DNA of 64,000 nt from Thermoleophilia bacterium (lineage in GTDB: Bacteria; Actinomycetota; Thermoleophilia; Gaiellales; SKUG01): NCBI GenBank assembly GCA_025964555.1, contig JAOPYQ010000006.1, positions 96,519-160,518 of the forward strand. Direction: 5' to 3'. Positions within the stretch are counted from its first letter, which is position 1; each line of letters opens with the position of its first letter. Of this stretch, positions 35,425 to 44,266 are shown one piece after another. The notes beneath the pieces were generated by a model. It was not told where the DNA came from, did not search any database, and saw only the letters and a list, made by a program, of their open reading frames with translations. The position numbers and the translations under genes were made by a program.

Positions 35425-36975
35425 TCAGCGCAGCAGGCCGAGCGTCTTCCACACGTCGTCGAGGTGGGAGACGATCTCGCTGTCGGCGCCGTGGCGCCAC
35501 GCCGTCGCGTCGCGCAGGGCCTTCGCGGCCGTGGGCAGGTCGATCGCCTGGATCGCGCCGCCCTTGACCTGCTGTCCGATGTCCTTGATCGCCGCACCGG
35601 TGACCTCGGCGAGCTGGTCGCCGCCGTGCAGCTCCAGCAGCTTCGCCATCGGCTTGGTGAGCAGCTGCGTGCCGGAATGGACGTCGAGCATCTCCGGCGT
35701 CATCGTCGCGAGTCCCGCGCGGAGCTGGTCGAGGTCCGCCCATCCGTTCTTGAGCACCTGCAGGTCGCGCACGCCGACGGTCGGCTTGCCCGTGCGCGCT
35801 GCGCCGAGCAGGTCCGACATCGCCTCCTGCACGATGCCGTCCTCGGCGTGCTGTGCGATCGTCGTCGCCGCGTCGGTGATGCGCTCGTCGGCGCGGCCCC
35901 AGGTGCGCATCGTCGCCACGTGCCCGGCTTCGTGCGTGCGCACCGCGAGGTCGTTGGCGTGGATCATCTTCGAGAAGCGACGGACGTACTGTCCCTCGGG
36001 GCCGGACATCTCCGACAGCCACGAGCCGCTCACGCGCGCGGAGCGCGGCCCCTCGTACACGAGCGCATCGTCACCGACGGCGGCGGCCGCCGCGTTCGCC
36101 AGGTGCGCCTTGGAATCGGTCATGAAGATGGCGTTGTGCTCGGGCCCCCACACGTCGATGCCGACCTTCGCGTGGAACCAGTCCTGCATCGACTTCGCGT
36201 CCGCGAAGATGTCGCCGGCGCGCCCCGGTGAGGAGTCCGTTCCGACGAGCACCCCGCGCAGGCCGTACGGCTCACCCACATGGGAGAGGACGATCTTGTC
36301 GTCGCCCAGGACGTCACGCAGCTGCGCTGCGCCGATGAAGTCGCGAGGGGCTGCGGCGATGGGTCGACGCCGGGTCAGCTCGGTGCCCCGCAGCACGTCG
36401 TCCCAGGTGGTGATGACCGGCGGCGGCGGCGTCATGCCCATCAGATACCGGAGCTTGATCTCGTCGAGCCGGTTGATCGGGATCGGCGTGCTGCGCCCGA
36501 GGATGTCGACGCCCTCGGTCGACATCGGAATCCAGCGCTGGCCCGTGGCGTCGACGAACGGCGCATCCAGCAGCTGCGGGTTGCGCTCGACGAGGCTCGC
36601 CCAGGTGCGACTGGTGGTCCGGAACCCGGAGTCGTCGAGGTTGCGCTGCGCCAGGCGCACCGAATCGCCGCGCGTGCCGATCACGTACCACTCGGGCTCG
36701 GTGGGGGAGACCGTCACGCCGGTGCCGACCGGCACGTGGACCGGCCTGCGCGCCGGACGCGTCAGACCGAGCTCCATCTCGTCCGAGAAATCCTGGTGCA
36801 GCGGCGGATGCGTGCGCGCCGGGAGGTGCTCGCCGAAGCGCTCGAGGGCCTCCGAGGCGAGCCGATCCTCGGCGGCAACGGCCTGCGTGAGCTCGTCCGC
36901 GACCGAGTCGGGGACGTTCGGCGGCAACCCCGCGACGTGCGGCTGGCTGCTGGAACCGGCAATTCCGGTGGTCAT
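35425..36975 (-). CDS. Gluzincin-like metalloprotease domain protein (516 aa)
   Basis: The ATG at 36975 follows AAGGGGATCT. The motif RTHEAGHVATMRTWG (His348-Glu349-x2-His352) followed by IVQEAMSDLLG (Glu384-x3-Asp388) reproduces the zinc site of thermolysin-like gluzincins. There is no signal peptide and no membrane helix, so it acts in the cytoplasm or is exported by another route. The N-terminal 330 residues are unlike known propeptides. A weak ECF-like site (TGCAAC-N16-CGATC) lies about 70 nt upstream. The physiological substrate is unknown. Confidence 0.7.
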   Translation of the reverse strand: MTTGIAGSSSQPHVAGLPPNVPDSVADELTQAVAAEDRLASEALERFGEHLPARTHPPLHQDFSDEMELGLTRPARRPVHVPVGTGVTVSPTEPEWYVIGTRGDSVRLAQRNLDDSGFRTTSRTWASLVERNPQLLDAPFVDATGQRWIPMSTEGVDILGRSTPIPINRLDEIKLRYLMGMTPPPPVITTWDDVLRGTELTRRRPIAAAPRDFIGAAQLRDVLGDDKIVLSHVGEPYGLRGVLVGTDSSPGRAGDIFADAKSMQDWFHAKVGIDVWGPEHNAIFMTDSKAHLANAAAAAVGDDALVYEGPRSARVSGSWLSEMSGPEGQYVRRFSKMIHANDLAVRTHEAGHVATMRTWGRADERITDAATTIAQHAEDGIVQEAMSDLLGAARTGKPTVGVRDLQVLKNGWADLDQLRAGLATMTPEMLDVHSGTQLLTKPMAKLLELHGGDQLAEVTGAAIKDIGQQVKGGAIQAIDLPTAAKALRDATAWRHGADSEIVSHLDDVWKTLGLLR

Positions 36976-37130
36976 AGATCCCCTTCCCCTCGCCAGAACG
37001 TCGATTCCTGCCATGAATTCGTTGCGCGAACGCATGGATCGAGGCACGCTGGGGAACGTTGCACGTACGTCGGAGGCTCCGCAACCGACATGCCTGCGAC
37101 CCCCGCGCACCTCGTAACGGACGGCCGACC

Positions 37131-38216
37131 ATGCCCGAACACCGCCTCGTCTTCGTCCGCAGCAAGGACGGCCGCCTGCCCTATTCCAAGGGCGTGATGA
37201 CGCAGACCCTCACGGCCGCCGGCCTCACGCCCGAGCGCGGACACGCGATCGCGAGCATGGTCGAGCGACGCCTCACCGACGGCGGCCGCAGCCAGGAGGA
37301 GCTCACCGTCCGGGAGCTGCACGAGTACGTCGAGGGTGTGCTGCGGGAGGAGGCCGGCGACGACGCCGCCCACCGCTTCCGCCGCTGGACGATCCTCAAG
37401 CGCAAGGACATCCCGATCATCATGCTCATCGGCGGCACCGCCGGTTCGGGCAAGAGCACCGTCGCCCAGCAGGTCGCGACGCGCCTGGGCATCACGCGCG
37501 TCACGAGCACCGACCTGATCCGCCAGGTCATGCGCGCGTTCTTCAGCCCGGCCCTGATGCCGGTCCTGCACCACTCGAGCTTCGACGTGCCCGTCGGCGG
37601 CCTCGCGCTGCCCGGCGAGGCGCAGCACGACCTGGGGCTGCTCGGCTACCTGGAGCAGTCGCGCCAGGTGTGCGTGGGCGCCAACGCGATCCTCGAGCGC
37701 TCCGAGCGCGAGCGGGTGTCGACGCTCATCGAGGGCGTGCACCTCGTGCCGGGGCTGGTGGAGCCCGTCGACGTGTCGCGCTCTGCGGTGATCGACACCG
37801 TCGTGTTCATCGAGGACGAGCAGACCCATCGTGCGCACTTCACGATGCGCGGCATGCAGACCGACGGCTCGCGCCCGGTCGACCACTACCTGCGCAGCTT
37901 CGACCGCATCCGCCAGATCCAGGAGTACCTGGTCGAGCAGGCCGATCGCCGCGGCGTGCCGGTGCTCGAGAACACGTACCTCGACGACACGGTCCGCCGG
38001 CTCGTCGACCACACGCTCGACGTGGTGGAGCGCGTCGCCGCCGAGCGCGACGCCGCGAGCGTGTCGAACACGGGTGGCAGCGTCGCCAACGGGGGGAGCG
38101 CATCGCCGATGCCGCTCGGCTCTGAGGTCCACTCGTCGGAGGCGGCGCACATGCTCTCGATGGAGCTCGGCTCCGGTTTCGAGCTGCCCGGCCCCGACGG
38201 GCGCCTCGCTACCTGA
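37131..38216 (+). CDS. 2-phosphoglycerate kinase (archaeal type)
   Basis: The enzyme phosphorylates 2-phosphoglycerate to 2,3-diphosphoglycerate, the substrate of the cDPG synthetase encoded at 31990. The N-terminal ATP-cone domain (about 1-90) is followed by a P-loop kinase domain with IMLIGGTAGSGKSTVAQQVA (about 98-117), then STDLIRQVMRAFF and LIEGVHLVPGL. The C-terminal ~45 residues are a disordered tail not usual in archaeal homologues. The length is 361 residues. No ribosome site or clear -10 is visible near the ATG. Confidence 0.85.
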   Translation: MPEHRLVFVRSKDGRLPYSKGVMTQTLTAAGLTPERGHAIASMVERRLTDGGRSQEELTVRELHEYVEGVLREEAGDDAAHRFRRWTILKRKDIPIIMLIGGTAGSGKSTVAQQVATRLGITRVTSTDLIRQVMRAFFSPALMPVLHHSSFDVPVGGLALPGEAQHDLGLLGYLEQSRQVCVGANAILERSERERVSTLIEGVHLVPGLVEPVDVSRSAVIDTVVFIEDEQTHRAHFTMRGMQTDGSRPVDHYLRSFDRIRQIQEYLVEQADRRGVPVLENTYLDDTVRRLVDHTLDVVERVAAERDAASVSNTGGSVANGGSASPMPLGSEVHSSEAAHMLSMELGSGFELPGPDGRLAT

Positions 38217-38225
38217 GCGACGCGG

Positions 38226-38990
38226 TCAGCGTCCGGCGAGCTGGAACCAGAGCGTGCGGTAGTCGCGATCGTCTGCGGGTTCCACGACCACGCGCGTCGC
38301 CTCGTCGGTGGAGCCCCCGATGATGTCGAGCACGTAGCCCGAGCCGTCCTCGGTGTCCTTGAGCGCGATGTACCACTCGCCGTCGGTCCCCTTGCCGACC
38401 AGGCGTCCCTGGACCTGCTCGGTGCCTTCGCGCAGGACGGTGGCGTGCATCATCGGCGGCGGGTGCAGGTACGAGCCGAACACCCCGATGAACAGCAGCC
38501 CGAGCACCAGCACGAACAGCGCCGTCGCGCGCGTCGCCGCGCGATTGAACACGTCGAGGAAGACGACCAGCACGAGCACGATGAGCACGTATGCCGCGCC
38601 CTCCCACCAGCGGGACACGAGCGCGAGCCCGATGGCGCCGACGATCGTGAGCGCGAGTTCGATGCGGCCCCGACGGCCGCGGTCGACGAGCACCCGGTTG
38701 AGCGCGGCGAGCGCGGCGGGCGAGGCGAACAGGATGATCGATCCGACGAGCAGCAGCGTGCTCGACAGGTGCGACATGAGCACCCCGACGCCCTTCATGA
38801 GGATGTCCGAGTGCTCGAACCCGGCGATCACCGTGGGCGTGGAGAGGTGGAGCGCCCGCAGTTCGCCGCTCAGTCGCATCATCCCGAGCGCGTAGAGGAG
38901 GGCCGCGAGGATGCCCGCGGCCTCGGTCAGGCGCTTGACGAGGTCCGGAAGCGTCGAGTTGATGGCGGCGGCAACGGCGATGGGCGGCAT
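38226..38990 (-). CDS. Multi-pass membrane protein of unknown function (254 aa)
   Basis: About five hydrophobic helices fill residues 15-190, followed by a soluble C-terminal beta-rich domain (VQGRLVGKGTDGEWYIALKD). The ATG at 38990 has TAGGAT (39004-38999, minus strand) 8 nt upstream, so it is probably leaderless. It is divergent from rho. No family is recognised with confidence. Confidence 0.7.
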   Translation of the reverse strand: MPPIAVAAAINSTLPDLVKRLTEAAGILAALLYALGMMRLSGELRALHLSTPTVIAGFEHSDILMKGVGVLMSHLSSTLLLVGSIILFASPAALAALNRVLVDRGRRGRIELALTIVGAIGLALVSRWWEGAAYVLIVLVLVVFLDVFNRAATRATALFVLVLGLLFIGVFGSYLHPPPMMHATVLREGTEQVQGRLVGKGTDGEWYIALKDTEDGSGYVLDIIGGSTDEATRVVVEPADDRDYRTLWFQLAGR

Positions 38991-39042
38991 ATGCGCCGAT
39001 CCTAGAGTCGGGCCCGGGGGTACCGTCATCGCGTCCGTCGGG

Positions 39043-39048
39043 TATAGT
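39043..39048 (+). promoter_or_regulatory. Predicted -10 element of rho
   Basis: TATAGT lies in front of a leader of about 120 nt to the rho ATG. The leader contains a 6-bp hairpin (CCACCG/CGGTGG, 39119-39134). Long leaders are common for autoregulated rho genes. Confidence 0.45.
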
Positions 39049-39174
39049 GGAGTCAGGTCGTCCGGCAGAGGGACCCCGCCACCCGCTCGGGTCGCGGATT
39101 CGTCGGACACCTTCCACCCCACCGATTCCGGTGGAAACCGCTCCTGATCCGCACTGCCGCGTGGCCGTCCGGAG

Positions 39175-40554
39175 ATGGCATCCAATCTTTTTGCGGAGGT
39201 ACCAGCACGCATGAACATGCTGCAGGGCTATGACGTCACAGACGAATTCGAGGCCGAAGAGGCGAAGATCCAGCTCGACAAGGCGCATCTCGCCGAGCTC
39301 TGGGCGCTTGCCGACGAGAAGGAGATCGACGACTACCGCACGATGTCCAAGGAGGACCTCGTCGGTGCGATCTGGCATCGCCATCAGCGCCTCGTCGGCG
39401 CGCTCGAGCGCGAGGGCGTGCTCGACGTGCTGCCCGACGGCTTCGGATTCCTCCGAGGCAAGAACTACAACTCCACGCCGCAGGACGTCTACGTCTCGCA
39501 GCAGCTCATCAAGCAGTTCCGACTGCGCCGCGGCGACTGGATCACCGGCGAGATCCGCGAGCAGAAGGCGACCGACAAGTTCCCGGCGCTCGCGAAGATC
39601 TACACGGTCAACGACGCGAACCCGCAGGACATGCTCCACCGGGCGCGCTTCGAGAACCTGACCCCGCTGTTCGCGGACGAGCGACTGCGGCTCGAGACCG
39701 AGGCCAACCGTGGACGCGTCGGCGGCATGACCGCTCGCGTCATCGACCTCGTTGCGCCGATCGGCAAGGGCCAGCGCGGCCTCATCGTCTCCCCGCCGAA
39801 GGCCGGCAAGACGATGGTGCTCAAGGCGCTCGCCGACTCGATCGCGGTGAACAATCCCGAGACGCACATCATCTGCCTGCTCGTGGACGAGCGTCCCGAG
39901 GAAGTCACCGAGATGCAGCGCACGGTGGACGGCGAGGTCGTGTACTCGACCTTCGACCAGCACGCCACCAACCACATCCACGTCACCGAGCTCGTGCTCG
40001 ACCGCTGCAAGCGGCTCGTCGAGCTCGGCGTCGACGTCGTGGTGCTCCTCGACTCGATCACCCGCCTGGCGCGCGCCTACAACCTCGGCGCACCGTCCAG
40101 CGGCAAGATCCTGTCCGGTGGTGTCGACGCGGGCGCCCTGTATCCGCCGAAGAAGTTCTTCGGCGCGGCGCGCAACATCGAGAACGGTGGCTCGCTCACC
40201 ATCCTCGCCACCGCGCTCGTCGACACCGGGTCCATGATGGACCAGGTCATCTTCGAGGAGTTCAAGGGCACCGGCAACATGGAGCTGCGCCTCGACCGCA
40301 AGCTCGCCGACAAGCGCATCTTCCCGGCGATCAACATCGCCGGCGGCACCGGCACGCGTCGTGAGGAGTTCCTCATGGAGCCGGGCGAGGCCGTGCTCGT
40401 GTGGAAGCTGCGCAACGTGCTGCACCAGCTCGACCCGCCAGCCGCGCTCGAGCTGCTGCTCAGCAAGCTCAAGGACGTGCCGACCAACGCACAGTTCCTC
40501 AACGCGATCGGCAAGAACCAGGCCGCACGACAAGCCGTTGGCAACAAGGGCTAG
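39175..40554 (+). CDS. rho: Transcription termination factor Rho
   Basis: Rho is the hexameric RNA-dependent ATPase that releases transcripts. The Rho_N helices ([20 protein letters not shown]), the RNA-binding cold-shock-like domain ([20 protein letters not shown]), Walker A ([17 protein letters not shown]), Walker B ([16 protein letters not shown]) and the R-loop region are all present. The 459-residue length is short, lacking the big insertion seen in many actinobacterial Rho proteins. ATG 39175 has no well-spaced ribosome site. ATG 39211 follows GGAGG by about 11 nt and is an alternative. Confidence 0.95.
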   Translation: MASNLFAEVPARMNMLQGYDVTDEFEAEEAKIQLDKAHLAELWALADEKEIDDYRTMSKEDLVGAIWHRHQRLVGALEREGVLDVLPDGFGFLRGKNYNSTPQDVYVSQQLIKQFRLRRGDWITGEIREQKATDKFPALAKIYTVNDANPQDMLHRARFENLTPLFADERLRLETEANRGRVGGMTARVIDLVAPIGKGQRGLIVSPPKAGKTMVLKALADSIAVNNPETHIICLLVDERPEEVTEMQRTVDGEVVYSTFDQHATNHIHVTELVLDRCKRLVELGVDVVVLLDSITRLARAYNLGAPSSGKILSGGVDAGALYPPKKFFGAARNIENGGSLTILATALVDTGSMMDQVIFEEFKGTGNMELRLDRKLADKRIFPAINIAGGTGTRREEFLMEPGEAVLVWKLRNVLHQLDPPAALELLLSKLKDVPTNAQFLNAIGKNQAARQAVGNKG

Positions 40555-40657
40555 GAGCGAGCGTCATCAAGCTCGCTTGCATGACCGAGTGACGACGCCT
40601 TTGCTCGGCCGCAGGCCGGACAAGGGCTAGGAGCGAGCGTCATCAAAGCTCGCTTGC
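40544..40657. repeat. 37-bp duplication of the rho 3' end with hairpins
   Basis: Positions 40544-40580 (last rho codons, stop and hairpin) recur at 40620-40657 with one added A. Each copy holds AGCGAGC/GCTCGCT, a 7-bp stem (40556-40577 in copy 1) that could terminate transcription. A third, partial copy starts near 40654. The spacer contains GCTCGGCC. Confidence 0.7.
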
Positions 40658-40681
40658 TAGGAGCGGGCGAGAGCGTGACGG

Positions 40682-42553
40682 CTACCAGGCGAGCTGTTCG
40701 CTGGCCGCGGCTGCTCCACCCGCACGTGCGCGGTCGACCTGCGCGAGCTGGTCGAGCAGCGTGACGTTCGCGCGGACGCGGCCGACCTCCGCGTAGTCCG
40801 GGTGGCGGCCGTATCCCACGACCTCGCCTTCAGGCGTGTGCCCGGCAAGCCTCGACAGGTTGCGGTCGACGAGCTCGAGCGTCTGCCTTCGCAGTGCGCC
40901 GACAGCGGGGTCCGCGGCAGGTGCGTCAGCGACGAGACCTGAGCGGAGCAGCTTGAGCGTGCCTTCGACGCCGCGTGAAGAGGTGACGTCGTCCATCGCG
41001 AGCATGGCAGAGGCGATCGCCGCCTGCTCGTCGGCCGGCCTGCCCTCGACGAGCTCCGCGAGCCGGTGTCCCTCCGCCGCCACGAGCGCACGAGCGTTCG
41101 GCGACGGCGATCCCGACGCGACCTCGTCAAGCGCGACCGCGACCTTCTGCGGATACGCGGGATCGAGCAGGGTGCGCCACTCCGACATGTAGCGATTGAG
41201 CTGGTAGTAGCCGCCCGGCGAACTGGTCGGGCGGATGGCGTTCTGCGTGACGAAGTATCGGAAGTCGAGGTGGCCGTCGAGCGTGCGGGGTCCTCGCAGG
41301 ATCACGCCATCGGGATCCGAATCCAGCAGCGTGCCCAGGTCCGCCCAGTCCTCCGGCGTCACGCGAGCCGGGTCGCGCTGGAAGATCGTGCTGGCTCGGG
41401 CCACGCGCTCCTCGGCTGGAGCACCGGCGAGCCGCCACGCGGTGAAGTAGCGTCCGACGCTCCTCATGCCGGCATCGCCGAGCGGACGTTCGATGGTCTT
41501 CGCCGCGATCTCGTCGAACCGGATGAGTCCGTCGATGGAGCGTGGCCCTCGTCCGGTGCGTGTCACCGCGTCGTCGGTGAGCAGTGCGTGCAGCGATGCC
41601 CAGTCGCGTGCATCGAACGTCTCCGGCTCGCGCGCGAGCAGCTCGCGCAACATGCCGACGCGATCGTCGACCGTCGAACCCTCCAGCCGCCACGCCGCCT
41701 GGAAGCGCTCGATGTTCGCGAGGTCCAGGGACGTCATGTAGTCAGGTTCCGCGCCGGCAGGCGTCGAGCGTGCGGTGATCCGTCGGTCGAGCACGTCGCG
41801 GATCGTGACGCCGTAGTCGACCGTTCGCGTCCGGGGCATGGTCGTTCCCTGCGGATCGGAGTCCAGCAGGGTGCGCATGTCCTTCCAGTCCTCGGTGCGG
41901 AGCTCGCGAGCCGGCCGCTGCAACAGGTCGCGCGTCGGGGTCGGCCGCGGCGACGTCGGAACATCGCCGAGTCGCCACGCGGCGGCATACTGGCTTGCGT
42001 CGGTCAGGTCGGGTCGCGCGTGGAACGCGAGTCGCTCGTGCCGCCCGGCGATGTCGCGGAGACTGGGGATGCCCTCGAGCTGGCGCGGGTGCCCGGAGAC
42101 CGGAGGCGCTGCGTCCAGCAGCTCGCGCATCGCGGTCCAGTCCCAGGCGTGGAGCGAGGCTGGATCGCGACCGACGAGTTCGCCCAGGTGCGTCGTCGCA
42201 ACGGCCGGGTCACGCGCGAGGGTCGACTCCCACGACGCGTGCGCCTCACCTACCGCGCTCCGCAGGCTCGTCGCTGCGCGACGGGCAGCAGCCGGGTTGG
42301 GTGGCGCCTCGCGCAACAGCCGCACCGCGGTCTGGATCGACTCCACCGACTGCGGCGAGAAGCCCTCGACACCGAGCAGGGTCGTCGCGCCCTGCTCCGC
42401 GTGGCTGGCCGCCATCGACAGCAGGTCCGCGATGTTCGCCTTGGCGGCGGCTCGACCGATGAACCTCGGCAGCTCGACGCGCTCGAGGATCGAGGCGTGC
42501 GACGACATGGACGCCAGCGCCCGATTCGCCTCGATGATCGACCCCGTCTGCAC
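40682..42553 (-). CDS. Tandem-repeat protein of unknown function (623 aa)
   Basis: The GTG at 42553 follows GGGGGG. The middle of the protein consists of four ~85-95-residue repeats, at about 107-188, 189-283, 284-368 and 369-454. Each has AxWRL (or W alone in the first) near its start, then RDPxxL, then DW, then LLDSDP, then PRxLDG. Conserved Trp residues fall at 108, 193, 288 and 373, with a fifth partial unit at 455. The N- and C-terminal parts are helical. There is no signal peptide or membrane helix. The end AAAASEQLAW resembles that of the 841-residue protein. Confidence 0.8.
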   Translation of the reverse strand: MQTGSIIEANRALASMSSHASILERVELPRFIGRAAAKANIADLLSMAASHAEQGATTLLGVEGFSPQSVESIQTAVRLLREAPPNPAAARRAATSLRSAVGEAHASWESTLARDPAVATTHLGELVGRDPASLHAWDWTAMRELLDAAPPVSGHPRQLEGIPSLRDIAGRHERLAFHARPDLTDASQYAAAWRLGDVPTSPRPTPTRDLLQRPARELRTEDWKDMRTLLDSDPQGTTMPRTRTVDYGVTIRDVLDRRITARSTPAGAEPDYMTSLDLANIERFQAAWRLEGSTVDDRVGMLRELLAREPETFDARDWASLHALLTDDAVTRTGRGPRSIDGLIRFDEIAAKTIERPLGDAGMRSVGRYFTAWRLAGAPAEERVARASTIFQRDPARVTPEDWADLGTLLDSDPDGVILRGPRTLDGHLDFRYFVTQNAIRPTSSPGGYYQLNRYMSEWRTLLDPAYPQKVAVALDEVASGSPSPNARALVAAEGHRLAELVEGRPADEQAAIASAMLAMDDVTSSRGVEGTLKLLRSGLVADAPAADPAVGALRRQTLELVDRNLSRLAGHTPEGEVVGYGRHPDYAEVGRVRANVTLLDQLAQVDRARAGGAAAASEQLAW

Positions 42554-42587
42554 GCAGCCCCCCCAGGTGCGTCGCCCTACGCCCGTC

Positions 42588-42615
42588 TATCGGGGCGGAG
42601 GCGGAACGAGGTTCA
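42588..42615 (-). promoter_or_regulatory. ECF-type promoter of the 623-residue protein gene
   Basis: On the minus strand: TGAAC (42615-42611), 18 nt, CGATA (42592-42588). The predicted leader is about 28 nt. The site separates this gene from the upstream 146-residue gene. Confidence 0.45.
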
Positions 42616-42619
42616 CGCC

Positions 42620-43060
42620 TCAGGCAACCGGCAGCGCGCTCACGTCGAAGCGCTCCATGCCGTCGACGACGGCCTTGAGCGCCTCCGTGCGCGTCACGCC
42701 CGTGAGGCGCCCGTCGAGCAGCTCGCGGTCGGCGGGGTACTGCTCGAGCCGCCACACGCCCTCCCACGTCGCGCCGGTGGCGAACGTGAGCTTGTTGTCC
42801 AGGCGCCGCGCGTGGAAGCGACCGTCGAGCTCGAAGATGCCGGCCGCGCTCTGGCGCGCGCCGACGGTGAGCATCGTGGCGGCGTCGATCGCCTCCTGGA
42901 GCGTGCCGTACCCGGCCTCGTCGCCGTAGACGAACTTCGTCGCGTGCGCGCTGAACTTCGTGAAGCGTCCCGTGCCTGCGAAATCGATGCCACCGTCGAT
43001 CGCAGGCGCGACCGCAGCAGTGTGTGCGGCGGGGCTCGTGGCGATCGATGCAAGCTGCAT
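42620..43060 (-). CDS. Protein of unknown function (146 aa)
   Basis: The ATG at 43060 has AGGAG 9 nt upstream. The product is a small soluble alpha/beta protein with short repeating beta segments (GRFTKFSAHATKFVYGDEAG, GIFELDGRFHARRLDN). There is no signal peptide. It lies upstream of the repeat-protein gene on the same strand, which has its own promoter. No family is recognised. Confidence 0.6.
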   Translation of the reverse strand: MQLASIATSPAAHTAAVAPAIDGGIDFAGTGRFTKFSAHATKFVYGDEAGYGTLQEAIDAATMLTVGARQSAAGIFELDGRFHARRLDNKLTFATGATWEGVWRLEQYPADRELLDGRLTGVTRTEALKAVVDGMERFDVSALPVA

Positions 43061-43216
43061 GCGGAAGTGCTCCTGTCGGATGGACGACCAACATCATCCA
43101 CGATCCACCCGACGACAACCATCCAACGCGGTGCGGCGTGCGCGAGCGGCCGCGCCGAGGGCCGTTGAGGGCCTCGCCCCGCCGCCGCCAGCGCTGCGGG
43201 TCGATAGGCTGTCGCC

Positions 43217-43534
43217 ATGAGTACCGACACGATGCCATCCGAAGAAGCCGTCTACGATGCCCTGCGCCAGGTCGAGGACCCGGAGCTGGGCATGGACGTG
43301 GTGGAGATCGGGCTCGTCTACGAGATCTCGTTCCCCAAGCCCGGAACCGTGAAGGTCTCCTACTCGCTCACCTCGCCCGCGTGCCCGGCCGGTCCGGAGA
43401 TCACGCAGGGGATGGTCGACACGGTGCGCGCACTTCCTGGCGTCGAGACCGTCGAGCCGGAGCTCGTGTGGAGCCCGCCGTGGACGCCCGATCGCATGAG
43501 CGACGACGCGAAGTTCATCTTGGGCATCGGCTGA
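43217..43534 (+). CDS. MIP18/PaaD-like iron-sulfur assembly factor
   Basis: This 105-residue protein is of the MIP18 (DUF59) family, related to SufT. The motif EDPELGMDVVEIGLVYEI and the conserved Cys in LTSPACPAGPEI are present, as is the closing WSPPWTPDRMSDDAK. It likely helps insert or transfer Fe-S clusters. The ATG has TAGGCT (43205-43210) 6 nt upstream, suggesting leaderless translation. The stop codon forms part of an 8-bp hairpin. Confidence 0.9.
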   Translation: MSTDTMPSEEAVYDALRQVEDPELGMDVVEIGLVYEISFPKPGTVKVSYSLTSPACPAGPEITQGMVDTVRALPGVETVEPELVWSPPWTPDRMSDDAKFILGIG

Positions 43535-43703
43535 TCGAGCGCTGCTCGATCCGCGTGCGACGTACCGCCGCACTCGCGCAGCTTCGCTGCGCCGATCCCC
43601 TGCGATAGCGAGGGCCCTCCGCTCGGCCATTCGAGCAAGCTCGATGGCGCTCGCTCCAGTTCCTCGTCATCTTGGGCATCGGCTGATCGAGCACTGCTCG
43701 ATC
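43515..43703. repeat. 37-bp duplication of the MIP18 gene 3' end
   Basis: Positions 43515-43551 (codons FILGIG, stop and a hairpin GATCGAGC/GCTCGATC at 43533-43551) recur at 43667-43703 with one mismatch. The spacer holds further palindromes: GCGCAGC/GCTGCGC near 43576-43592 and TCGAGC/GCTCGA near 43631-43644. Confidence 0.75.
43621..43657 (+). repeat. Dispersed 37-bp intergenic repeat, copy 1
   Basis: This GCTCGGCCAT...CTCGCTCC element recurs at 47627-47663 with three mismatches. Both copies are intergenic. Confidence 0.65.
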
Positions 43704-43717
43704 GAGCGTGACGATCG

Positions 43718-44239
43718 TCAGCCGTAGAGGCTCGCGAACGCGCTGTGCGCGGGCGTGTTCGCCAACGTGAGCGCGCCGGCGATCGGATCCGTGGTCGCGA
43801 GCGATGCCGCCGTCGGGATCGTCGGAACGGTGCTCCTCGAACCGAGGGTCGTCATCGCGTGTGCCCTGCGATCGCCGTCGAGTGGATTGCGGCCGCGCGC
43901 GAATCCCGAGATCGCGCCGACTGCCGCGCCGATGCCCGCCCAGGCGAGTGACGCCTGCAGGTTCATCGGCTTGGCCTGGTAGGCGCGGTAGCGTCCGCGT
44001 CCGAGCCCGTTGAGGAGCAGGAACCCGACCATCGCGCCGACGCCCGCCCCGACGAGCGCGCCCACGACCCGCACGCTGAATGACTTCTCGGTCTTCGCAG
44101 GGTCCGCCGGGGTATGCGCGTCCCAGTTCACGATCGAGTCGCGCGTCTCGGGATCGATCGCCTGCCATGGGTCGGCGCCAGGTGGCAGCGGCGCGACGGT
44201 ACGCAGCTCCGGCGTGCTGTAGTGACCTGCGTATGGCAT
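43718..44239 (-). CDS. Membrane protein of unknown function (173 aa)
   Basis: The ATG at 44239 follows a G-rich GGAGGGGG. The product has a soluble N-terminus (MPYAGHYSTPELRTVAPLPP) and two Gly/Ala-rich membrane helices (about 57-80 and 96-115) with GxxxG spacings. A Thr/Ser/Ala-rich tail ends SAFASLYG. It is divergent from the phospholipase D-like pair, and both directions have ECF-type promoters. Confidence 0.65.
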   Translation of the reverse strand: MPYAGHYSTPELRTVAPLPPGADPWQAIDPETRDSIVNWDAHTPADPAKTEKSFSVRVVGALVGAGVGAMVGFLLLNGLGRGRYRAYQAKPMNLQASLAWAGIGAAVGAISGFARGRNPLDGDRRAHAMTTLGSRSTVPTIPTAASLATTDPIAGALTLANTPAHSAFASLYG

Positions 44240-44266
44240 CCCCGTCCACCCCCTCCTTCGCCCGCA

